From assembly GCA_937873005.1 (NCBI GenBank), contig CALMUY010000165.1:1-39125 (forward strand): a stretch of DNA of 39,125 nucleotides. The letters run 5' to 3'. Source of the stretch: an uncultured Aeromicrobium sp. Lineage in GTDB: Bacteria > Actinomycetota > Actinomycetes > Propionibacteriales > Nocardioidaceae. The notes under the pieces are model-generated. The model searched no databases. It had not been told where the DNA came from and was given only the letters and a program-made list of their open reading frames with translations. The translations under genes were made by a program, and so were the position numbers. Shown in pieces: positions 33,342 through 39,125 of this stretch. The stretch's first letter is position 1, and each line of letters starts with the position of its first letter.

Positions 33342-33713
33342 ATGTCGAGCCGATCAAAAGTCCATTTAACTGCTGACGCCCGAGAAGACTTCCGCGACCT
33401 TGACGGCGCGACTCGCAAGATCGTGGCCAAGGCGTTAAGGAAACTTGAGACCGAACCCGAGAAACGAGGGGCTCCCCTAGGTTCTCGGGGTTCAGGAGAT
33501 TTATCCACCTATCGAAAACTGGTGGTTGGGAACAAGGATTGCCGGATCGTGTATCGCGTTGAACCCGATGGCACAGTTTGTGTGGTCTGGGTTATCGCAA
33601 AACGCTCTGACGACGAGGTTTACAACCTGGCGGTTGCACGGCTTGCGGGGGTTGAGCAAAGTGACCTCGTCAAGCAGTTGCGTTCGGTACTGGAGCAAGC
33701 CAAGGATCTTTGA
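33342..33713 (+). CDS. RelE/ParE superfamily toxin
   Basis: A 123-residue RelE-fold protein. The KVHLTADAREDFRDLD start, the ALRKLETEP helix, YRKLVVGNKDCRIVYRV (the beta-sheet core of mRNA interferases with basic residues) and VVWVIAKRSDDEVY are family-like. It should cleave mRNA at the ribosome when free. It starts six bases after the antitoxin stop. It has about 30 extra C-terminal residues compared with E. coli RelE. Confidence 0.84.
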   Translation: MSSRSKVHLTADAREDFRDLDGATRKIVAKALRKLETEPEKRGAPLGSRGSGDLSTYRKLVVGNKDCRIVYRVEPDGTVCVVWVIAKRSDDEVYNLAVARLAGVEQSDLVKQLRSVLEQAKDL

Positions 33714-33745
33714 CCCGGCCGCTCGTGACGTTCAGCACCGCGCGT

Positions 33746-34306
33746 TCACGCGCGTTCGTAGCGGGTGTAGACGAGCCCGTTGTTGAAGGTGCGCTGGTCG
33801 GTGAGTTTCAATGCGAGTCGCACGTCGTCGGGCAACGCCCGCAGTCCCCCACCTACGATCATCGGCACGGTGAAGAACTCGAACACGTCGATAAGTCCGG
33901 CTCTGATCGCGGGGGCGGCCGTGGTGGGGCCGAAGATCGCAACGTCACCGTCGGCGCTGGCGGTGACGTCTCGAATGTCATCGAGGGGGAGACGGGATAC
34001 GAGCCGGTCGCTGCTGGCGCCGAGTTGTTCGCTCGTCATGGTGGAGGATGCGACCACTTTGGTGATGTCGCGCCAACGTCGCGCAAACTCGTGTTCGGCG
34101 TCGGTGCCGTCGGGTTCGTCGTATGTTTGCCAATACTGCATGAGGGTGTAGGTGTTGCGTCCGAGGATTTCGGTGGTGACGTCTTGGATTCGCGCCACAT
34201 GGAAGTCGAACACTTCCTCCGTGGGTCCCGACCAGTCGAAGTCGCCGTTGGCATCGGCCACATACCCGTCGAGGGAGACGGTCGCGGTGTAGTTCAGCGT
34301 TCCCAT
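33746..34306 (-). CDS. dihydrofolate reductase-like (RibD C-terminal domain) protein
   Basis: A 186-residue protein of the YwjB/RibD_C class. It begins TATVSLDGYVADANGDFDW, the typical NADPH-binding start; EILGRNTY and VAIFGPTTAA and VGGGLRAL are other family segments. These are NADPH-dependent reductases of uncertain substrate, not true folate enzymes. It is convergent with the relE-like gene and does not belong to the toxin module. Confidence 0.87.
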   Translation of the reverse strand: MGTLNYTATVSLDGYVADANGDFDWSGPTEEVFDFHVARIQDVTTEILGRNTYTLMQYWQTYDEPDGTDAEHEFARRWRDITKVVASSTMTSEQLGASSDRLVSRLPLDDIRDVTASADGDVAIFGPTTAAPAIRAGLIDVFEFFTVPMIVGGGLRALPDDVRLALKLTDQRTFNNGLVYTRYERA

Positions 34307-34399
34307 AGTGACAGTCTGCCTTAAACACCAGCGGTTACTAGTTGGGTTCTCATGCTGTGCCGGGCGCGACTTTGCACCGGTTCTGGCATTTGCCGCACG

Positions 34400-34681
34400 C
34401 TACAACTCGTCCGCTTCGGGTGCTTTCGGTTTCAGGAACCTCAAGAGAATGAGGCTCACGACCATGACATTCAGCGAAATAAACGCTGTCACGAAACGCC
34501 CCGGTTGATCGCCGCCGAACAGGGCATCGAACAAAGAAGCGAGGAAAATCCCGGCGCTAATCACGGCCAAGGTCGACAAGGCGACCCTGCGCCTTTGGCT
34601 TTTTTCGAACGAGGCGTCTGTTTGCGACTCGTGAGCCAGCTGACTGAGTGGATCCTGCTCGCTGCTCGACATTTCACTCAT
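34400..34681 (-). CDS. small membrane protein, two helices, unknown
   Basis: A 93-residue protein: a polar N-terminus (MSEMSSSEQDPLSQ), two membrane segments (about 41-59 and 68-86) joined by a short GGDQPGR loop, and a charged tail. ATG 34681 has GGGAG four bases upstream; the longer frame lacks support. No family recognised. It follows another membrane-protein gene on the same strand. Confidence 0.65.
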   Translation of the reverse strand: MSEMSSSEQDPLSQLAHESQTDASFEKSQRRRVALSTLAVISAGIFLASLFDALFGGDQPGRFVTAFISLNVMVVSLILLRFLKPKAPEADEL

Positions 34682-34856
34682 GGTTCTCCCGTTGGTTGTC
34701 CACCTCATGAAACCGGCCGCTCCAATGTGAGCTTCAGAGAGACTTGGGTGCGGGACTATTGCCGTCACGATACCAACACCGGTCAGGCAGTGTGCCAAGC
34801 CACATCGCGCGCCCGACGGCCCTGTCACCGGAGTCAGTCCAATGGATTACACCGCA

Positions 34857-35387
34857 TTAGAGCACGAGACTCGCTACTTCGACGCCTGGAATCAGCAAGA
34901 CGAACGTGAAGAGGGCCAAAATGAACCAGTCGCCGAAACTCAGGGCCGCCAGCACTTGCTTGAAGAGCCCGTCCGAGGCGTCGGACTTCTGATCGCGAGT
35001 GTTGGAAGCCATCACCTCATGCACTCCCGACTTCCACATCACAAGGTAAACCGTTCCCACCGCTGGCACTGCGATCAGCGAAACGATGATCGCCGACCAC
35101 AACGATGAGTTCGGTTCGGAAACGAATACCGCCACCGTTGGTGGTATCAGCCCGAGAAAGTAAACGAGAGCCACGTACGCTACAACCCAGCCGCGGAAAC
35201 CCCACTCCGCTTTTAGGTGCAGAAATGCGCTCAGTGGCTCTTCGTCTCTCTCTTGGCTCTCGCGTTGATCGCTTCGAAAAAGCCACCATGATGCGACAAA
35301 GAATCCGCCGAACACCAGTACCACAAGCAACCACTGAAACGACAGATTCCACGAGGAGAAGTCATACCACCGTGCGTCGTTTCCCAT
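34857..35387 (-). CDS. four-helix membrane protein, unknown
   Basis: A 176-residue protein starting MGNDARWYDFSSWN, with hydrophobic segments around 18-35, 62-80, 92-112 and 150-172 and a charged cytoplasmic stretch (RSDQRESQERDEE). ATG 35387 follows GGGGAGG by eight bases. The open frame continues upstream straight into an IS3-family transposase remnant, so the IS end sits immediately 5' of the gene and the frames happen to match. No family recognised. Confidence 0.65.
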   Translation of the reverse strand: MGNDARWYDFSSWNLSFQWLLVVLVFGGFFVASWWLFRSDQRESQERDEEPLSAFLHLKAEWGFRGWVVAYVALVYFLGLIPPTVAVFVSEPNSSLWSAIIVSLIAVPAVGTVYLVMWKSGVHEVMASNTRDQKSDASDGLFKQVLAALSFGDWFILALFTFVLLIPGVEVASLVL

Positions 35388-35447
35388 GTGAGCGTCCTCC
35401 CCATGCGGCAGTCGCTTTCTTGTTCCTGCGCGCGTCAAATTTACGCG

Positions 35448-35657
35448 AGGCTGCTTAAGGGCTTCGTGTGTGAGGTCGCCGAGCGCGCCGTGTGGTCTAC
35501 AACTGTTGCACTCGATGCGCCAGTCTCCGGCGAGGACCTGGGCTTCGAGCAGCGTGTCGATATGTTCACAGGTGAGGAACTCGTCGCGGAATCGGCCGCT
35601 AAAGGACTCAGCGAATCCGTTCTGCCAGGGAGAGCCCGTCGCGCCAATGCGTCGCTG
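35448..35657 (-). pseudogene. IS3-family transposase (OrfB) C-terminal remnant
   Basis: The reverse strand reads IGATGSPWQNGFAESF, then RFRDEFLTCEH and NSCRPHGALGDLTHEALKQP, the conserved end of the IS3-family integrase core (the last catalytic Glu is in the GFAES segment). Everything N-terminal is missing; a stop lies just upstream in frame. About 70 codons survive. No inverted-repeat ends were recognised. Confidence 0.82.
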
Positions 35658-35796
35658 ACTTCACCCACGGTGCACTAGCGGGAGATTTCTGGCGTAAGGA
35701 CACGCTCGCCTGGCTCGCCGGAAACAGCGTGGGAGTTGGCGCAGCGTTTTCTCGGGGAGTTCGTGTCCTGTCAAGGCGCGGGGCGTCAAGAACCAG
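35658..35796. other. intergenic, decayed sequence
   Basis: Between the transposase remnant and the nucleotidyltransferase stop I see no gene, RNA or clear repeat. Confidence 0.4.
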
Positions 35797-36474
35797 TTAC
35801 TCGGTGAGCCCGCGGAGTTGGAATTCCGCCTCGTCTACCCAGATACGTTTGGCGGCGCCGAGTTCGCGACGCCGCTTCTTATTCACTTTCGCGAGATCCA
35901 GTAGCAGCTCGAACACTTCGTTGATTAAGTCGGGAATGCTCGAACGTTCACCGCCGGTCGCATCGATGAGCACCGCGATTGTCTCTTTAGGGCTCGCGCC
36001 CTTCGCCAGAAGACGGTCGATCTCGCGAGCGTCCTTCTCCCCCTTCTCCGTGTGAGGCCGGTCAAGGATCGCAGCGAATTTCGTCGCGGTGTGGGCATGA
36101 ATGTTCAGAAGGAGCCAACCTCTGATGGGCGCTTTTTCGGTGTGATGAATTAGCCGTTCTACCTTGAGTCGAAGCTTGGTTCCGAGCGCCGATTGGAACG
36201 GGATATATGCATCGACGTGCACGCCGTCCTTCGTTCCTCGACCTTTGCGGCCGCCGCTGTGGATCGTGTTCTCACTGTAATCGGGTAACACTTCCCGAAG
36301 TTTCTGTTGTAGTCCGAGGTCCATGATGATTAGGTCGATGTCTCGGCTGACGTCACCGCCCACACGCATTTGCGTGGCCCAACCGCCGATCAGGATTGAT
36401 GGATCTAGGTCATAACCAAGGTGATCGAGCAGATTCTCGACGCGCTCTAGTTCTTCCTGGGTGAGTTCTGTCAT
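35797..36474 (-). CDS. AbiEii-like nucleotidyltransferase toxin
   Basis: A 225-residue nucleotidyltransferase-fold protein. GGWATQM at residues 30-36 followed by RDIDLII (Asp45, Asp47) and the later HVDAY are the metal-binding pattern of DNA polymerase-beta-like transferases of the DUF1814/AbiEii group. AbiE systems are phage-abortive-infection and type IV toxin-antitoxin modules; related MenT toxins modify tRNA. It is shorter than typical AbiEii (~290). The ATG lies three bases after the upstream antitoxin stop, so they form an operon. Confidence 0.78.
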   Translation of the reverse strand: MTELTQEELERVENLLDHLGYDLDPSILIGGWATQMRVGGDVSRDIDLIIMDLGLQQKLREVLPDYSENTIHSGGRKGRGTKDGVHVDAYIPFQSALGTKLRLKVERLIHHTEKAPIRGWLLLNIHAHTATKFAAILDRPHTEKGEKDAREIDRLLAKGASPKETIAVLIDATGGERSSIPDLINEVFELLLDLAKVNKKRRRELGAAKRIWVDEAEFQLRGLTE

Positions 36475-36477
36475 CGT

Positions 36478-37125
36478 CTACTGCTGGTCCCAGTCTCGGT
36501 TATCGAGAAACTTATCTCGAAGAGCGATACGGAATTCTGATGACTGCCAGCCGGGTGTTACGAAAAGATCAGCATATGTCTGCGCGAATGATGCATGTGA
36601 ACGCCAAGTGCGGGCAGCCCTGGCGTCGGCGATGAGTACCGAAATCTGGCCTCGATTCGGTTCGGCTCGATTGGGTTCGAACGGGTCGGCGTGTTCAAGC
36701 AATGCGTTCAAAGCGGCTTCGTCCCGAACGTAGATGATGCGCTCGGTGTAGTCGGAGACGGTGTTGACTCCGCCAAGATGCATGATGGCTGCTTCCGGTC
36801 CGCCCTTGATGAGCCGCTCGGCTAACTGGGAGTCTGCCAGTTTCTTCAGTACCGACTCCCGCAGCGTCACTGTTGCCACGGTGTCAGCAACAATCGACCT
36901 CGATGCGCAGAACGACGTCAGGACTTTTTGGGGGTTCACCACGGCGAAGCCGGCGTGATGTTGCCGCACCGCACCGATTTCGATCAGGCGACGGAGCGCG
37001 TAGGCCGCAGTGGGCGATGGGACACCGGCGCGAAATGCGAGGTCCTCGACGTTCTCCCAACGCCGCTGTCCTCGCTCAATCGCCGCATCGATGAGTTCAC
37101 GCCACACGAGATCTTTCTTTTTCAC
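36478..37125 (-). CDS. AbiEi-like antitoxin/transcription regulator
   Basis: A 215-residue protein with an N-terminal winged helix (WENVEDLAFRAGVPSPTAAY) and a C-terminal domain, the layout of AbiEi-type antitoxins. GTG 37125 is preferred because GGAGG lies seven bases upstream; ATG 37161 is possible. It precedes the nucleotidyltransferase toxin gene and would repress the operon through the repeats at 37181-37221. A Tn-borne regulator of another class is less likely given the partner. Confidence 0.72.
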   Translation of the reverse strand: MKKKDLVWRELIDAAIERGQRRWENVEDLAFRAGVPSPTAAYALRRLIEIGAVRQHHAGFAVVNPQKVLTSFCASRSIVADTVATVTLRESVLKKLADSQLAERLIKGGPEAAIMHLGGVNTVSDYTERIIYVRDEAALNALLEHADPFEPNRAEPNRGQISVLIADARAARTWRSHASFAQTYADLFVTPGWQSSEFRIALRDKFLDNRDWDQQ

Positions 37126-37180
37126 ATCAACACCTCCAACAACACGAGTCCGGGCATTCATAGGATTTCTTGTAATCGTA

Positions 37181-37221
37181 TTTATAGTTTTTACTATAAA
37201 CGAATCTATAGTTTTTCCTAT
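37181..37221. promoter_or_regulatory. paired inverted repeats, operator of the AbiE-like operon
   Basis: TTTATAGT-TTTT-ACTATAAA is a perfect 8-base inverted repeat (37181-37200). A second, imperfect copy with the same core (TATAGTTTTTCCTAT) starts 24 bases further, at 37207. AbiEi of Streptococcus represses by binding two such repeats, so the layout fits. Confidence 0.68.
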
Positions 37222-37274
37222 TAGTGGATGTGCTCATTTATCTAGCGACTGGGCCCCGCTTGGTGGTCCAGCGG

Positions 37275-37541
37275 TTATGAGAGTGCTGGTTGGGCTTTGG
37301 TCCACTGCTGCTTGAAGGCCCCAGGTGTGAGGTCGCCGAGCGAGCTGTGTGGTCCATTACTGTTGTACTCGATGCCAGTCCACGGCTCGCCTACGTCGTT
37401 TGGGGCTCAGAAGTTCCCCCGGTCCAGTTCCTTGAGGCGCTTGGCATCGTCGGCCTTCATTACGCCGTATTGATTGTGCCACCTGTGCCAGGTTTGCTCG
37501 GACACACCGAGTTCTCGACATACGCCAACGATTTGTCCAAC
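37275..37541 (-). mobile_element. IS3-family element remnant with internal deletion
   Basis: On the reverse strand, 37541-37407 reads an OrfA fragment (VGQIVGVCRELGVSEQTWHR, then ADDAKRLKEL) ending at a stop, and immediately after it, 37400-37275 reads the OrfB end (GIEYNSNGPHSSLGDLTPGA, then FKQQW) to TAA. The middle of the element, including the integrase DDE core, is deleted. It is related to but distinct from the remnant at 35448-35657 and points the same way. Confidence 0.82.
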
Positions 37542-37545
37542 TAGC

Positions 37546-37989
37546 GAAATCGCGGACTACAAAGGCATGCCACAAATCCACCCTGCCAATGTCAGCGACC
37601 TGAAGATTCAGGAATAGTGCACGAAGCTCAAAGGTATTCGCTTCCCACCCAAATTCAATGCTATCGGCCACGGCATTTGGCTGTGGGGAGATGTACTCAC
37701 GTGGGTTCGCGAGACCGGTACCGTGCCCGATCCAGAAGAAGGTACCGAGTACCCAAGCCGGGCGCAAACCTCAGAAATCAACGCAAGTATTCATTCCAAG
37801 TTTTCGACTCGCGCTGACACGCACCGAACCATGTACGGTTTCTCCGGGAAATTTGCGGAATTTCTAGAGAGCACTTTGCAAGCTGATTGGCACGAAAGTC
37901 ATGTTGAATTAGTCCGAAACCGTGAGGCACATTCATTTCGGTTTGCAATTGACTTTTCAGGATCTCACGAGTTAGAGAAACAGAAATGA
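37546..37989 (+). pseudogene. helix-turn-helix protein, 5'-truncated with in-frame stop
   Basis: One frame runs EIADYKGMPQIHPANVSDLK, an in-frame TAG at 37615-37617, then LKGIRFPPKFNAIG, IWLWGDVLTWVRETG and a ~65-residue C-terminal part ending at 37989. The first half looks like an AlpA/MerR-type DNA-binding module (a helix-turn-helix, a beta-wing and a WxxxDVxxW helix). The 5' end runs straight into the IS3 remnant and no start codon precedes the TAG, so it is broken; a shortened product from GTG 37723 would lack the DNA-binding part. Its stop overlaps the SecB-like start by four bases (ATGA), so the two were one operon. Confidence 0.65.
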
Positions 37990-38408
37990 CAGACCTTCAT
38001 GATGTCCTTAAGAGTTTGAAACTTCTCGATATTTCCACAACTCGCGAAATGGTCCAGGCTCTCCCAGGCAGCAGAGACGAGTTGGAAGGCGAACCTTATT
38101 CGTTCAGTTTCGGAACCGTGTTTTCGGATAATAATTCCGTTTTGCTGGTCACCATGAATTCAGCCATCGATCTCCCTGATGTGCGCGCCGAAGTGACGAC
38201 AGTTGGACGTTTCGGATCCAATACACCAATTCCAGACGATCCGAACGTGTTGGCTGCATTTATTGAGCAAGTTGCCGTCATGATGCTGTTTCCCTTCGTG
38301 CGCGAATCGCTCCGCAACGCGTTCGGCCGCGTTGGCGCCGAGCCCTTTGTGCTGCCAATGCTGCTGCGCGGAACTGTTTCCGTTGCGGTCGATGATCCTG
38401 AGAATTGA
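37986..38408 (+). CDS. SecB-like chaperone
   Basis: A 140-residue protein. The C-terminal half has the SecB fold signature: LPDVRAEVTTVGRF strands, then LFPFVRESLRNAFGRVGAEP and FVLPML (residues 101-126), matching the LFPYARE...RGGFPPLLL pattern of export chaperones. Most actinobacteria lack canonical SecB; SecB-like proteins there often serve as the chaperone of toxin-antitoxin-chaperone systems (Rv1957). It overlaps by four bases the broken helix-turn-helix gene, which would be the antitoxin-like partner. No toxin gene is recognisable next to it, so a solitary or damaged module is likely. Confidence 0.7.
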   Translation: MTDLHDVLKSLKLLDISTTREMVQALPGSRDELEGEPYSFSFGTVFSDNNSVLLVTMNSAIDLPDVRAEVTTVGRFGSNTPIPDDPNVLAAFIEQVAVMMLFPFVRESLRNAFGRVGAEPFVLPMLLRGTVSVAVDDPEN

Positions 38409-38531
38409 ATCGCCGAAATTAGTTCGCCAGACTCGAGTACTTGCATCAAGGTTCAGGCCCTAGTTTTCCGAAGCTAGCGCATGGAGCATTGCCAATCCAG
38501 ATTCGGCGAAGCAACTGGAAGAGGACGAGTC

Positions 38532-38789
38532 ATGAGTGCCATTTTGAATTTCTTGATCGCGTTTGATCACGGCAAGAACGAGATGGTGGAACTGACAGAC
38601 TTCGGCACGGATCTTGATTCTGCGACCTCTGCCTACGCGGACGCAGAAACCAAGTATCGCGATTCGCACACGATCGATATCGTGCTCGTTGGTTCCGATT
38701 CGTTAGAGAGCGTCAAGGTCACGCATTCGAACTACTTCAAAGACGGCGCCATCAAGCGGATCGAAGAAGCCCTCAACATCAAGCTGTGA
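38532..38789 (+). CDS. small conserved-looking protein, unknown
   Basis: An 85-residue soluble protein starting MSAILNFLIAFDHGKNEMVE and ending EEALNIKL, with alternating strand-like and helical segments and an acidic middle (TDFGTDLDSATSAYADAE). GAGG lies about ten bases before the ATG. The aa composition and a clean frame suggest a real gene. It follows the SecB-like gene by 123 bases on the same strand; a functional link is possible but unsupported. Confidence 0.6.
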   Translation: MSAILNFLIAFDHGKNEMVELTDFGTDLDSATSAYADAETKYRDSHTIDIVLVGSDSLESVKVTHSNYFKDGAIKRIEEALNIKL

Positions 38790-38911
38790 CTCGAACTAGG
38801 TAGCAAGCGATATTGAGGAAGCCAACTGTTGACGTCACCGGTAAGCCGCCCAACCGACCGCAGATCTGAGCCGTCCAACAGACTTGCGGTAAACGTTAGA
38901 ACCGGCATGGT
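38790..38911. other. convergent intergenic stretch
   Basis: No gene or clear terminator hairpin was seen between the small gene and the partial reverse-strand gene. Confidence 0.4.
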
Positions 38912-39125
38912 TCACGTTCGCGCCTTCTTTCCTTCCAAGAGTTCCACGAGGATCGGCATCGCCGATGAAGGGTTGGGTCCTTGCCCGCCCGCCTGCATCT
39001 CGGGATCGACAGCTCGCGCCACGGCACACGCCTCATACACCTTGCTATACGGGAAGTTATTCGAGAGTTTGGGTCTGCTGCATGAATAGGTGACAACTTG
39101 TTCGGCTGGTTCAGGTGAACTGGTC
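38912..39125 (-). CDS. C-terminal part of an unknown protein, cut by window edge
   Basis: The reverse strand is open from the edge to TGA at 38912-38914, giving 71 codons. The end reads FPYSKVYEACAVARAVDPEM, then NPSSAMPILVELLEGKKART. It has ordinary composition and helical character, unlike the low-quality frames on the opposite strand. The family is not recognised; the 5' part lies outside the window. Confidence 0.45.
   Translation of the reverse strand, partial: TSSPEPAEQVVTYSCSRPKLSNNFPYSKVYEACAVARAVDPEMQAGGQGPNPSSAMPILVELLEGKKART

Noticed and set aside
38829-39089. 86-codon forward frame at the right edge
   Set aside because: Low-complexity composition and no ribosome site; the reverse-strand frame is more protein-like.
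1-39125. CRISPR arrays, rRNA and tRNA genes
   Set aside because: No regularly spaced repeats, rRNA or convincing tRNA folds were seen anywhere in the window.

Overview
The window looks like a piece of an actinobacterial chromosome of moderately high GC. The main reason is gene order. From about 1 to 24,900 it follows the Mycobacterium tuberculosis Rv3193c-Rv3213c neighbourhood as I remember it: UPF0182, PDZ/Lon-like protease, Zincin_2 metalloprotease, cyclodehydratase-like protein, ABC1 kinase, UvrD2, mycoredoxin, NudC, AdnB, AdnA, alkyltransferase-like protein, MoeZ, TetR, DUF3107, ferritin-like protein, DEAD-box helicase and ParA. A CGYC mycoredoxin (mycothiol chemistry), AdnAB, DUF5679, DUF2752 and apparently leaderless genes with a -10 box six bases before the start codon fit the same phylum. 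I cannot place it below class.

Region 1 (1-8.8 kb): a membrane-protease cluster read leftward (UPF0182 cut by the window edge, PPA1379-like protein, PDZ/S16 protease) diverges from a rightward set (metalloprotease, NUDIX, DUF5679, cyclodehydratase-like, AarF/ABC1). A cluster of DnaA-box-like 9-mers and a strong hairpin lie between NUDIX and DUF5679. The whiB7 gene that sits between the ABC1 gene and uvrD2 in mycobacteria is absent.

Region 2 (8.8-24.1 kb): DNA repair and redox core. UvrD2, the AdnAB helicase-nuclease pair with NudC behind it, an alkyltransferase-like protein without the acceptor cysteine, MoeZ, TetR plus DUF3107, a ferritin-like protein and a DEAD-box RNA helicase whose only sensible start is CTG. 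The divergent uvrD2/mycoredoxin promoter has been duplicated: two ungapped copies, about 80% identical, flank a roughly 700 bp segment carrying a small membrane-protein gene.

Region 3 (24.1-29.6 kb): ParA, an SDR/hydrolase pair, a membrane acyltransferase with an SGNH domain (cell-envelope O-acylation) and a PHP phosphoesterase.

Region 4 (29.7-39.1 kb): an accessory island with four recognisable toxin-antitoxin modules (HipBA, RHH/Doc, RelBE-like, AbiE-like), several with palindromic operators; small membrane proteins; two decayed IS3-family remnants either side of the AbiE-like operon; and a broken helix-turn-helix gene directly followed by, and overlapping, a SecB-like chaperone gene. That last pair, possibly a toxin-antitoxin-chaperone-like module damaged by an IS3 element, is the best candidate for something little described.

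No tRNA, rRNA or CRISPR array was recognised. Short period-15 or period-12 tandem repeats that repeat the stop-codon region occur at several gene ends.
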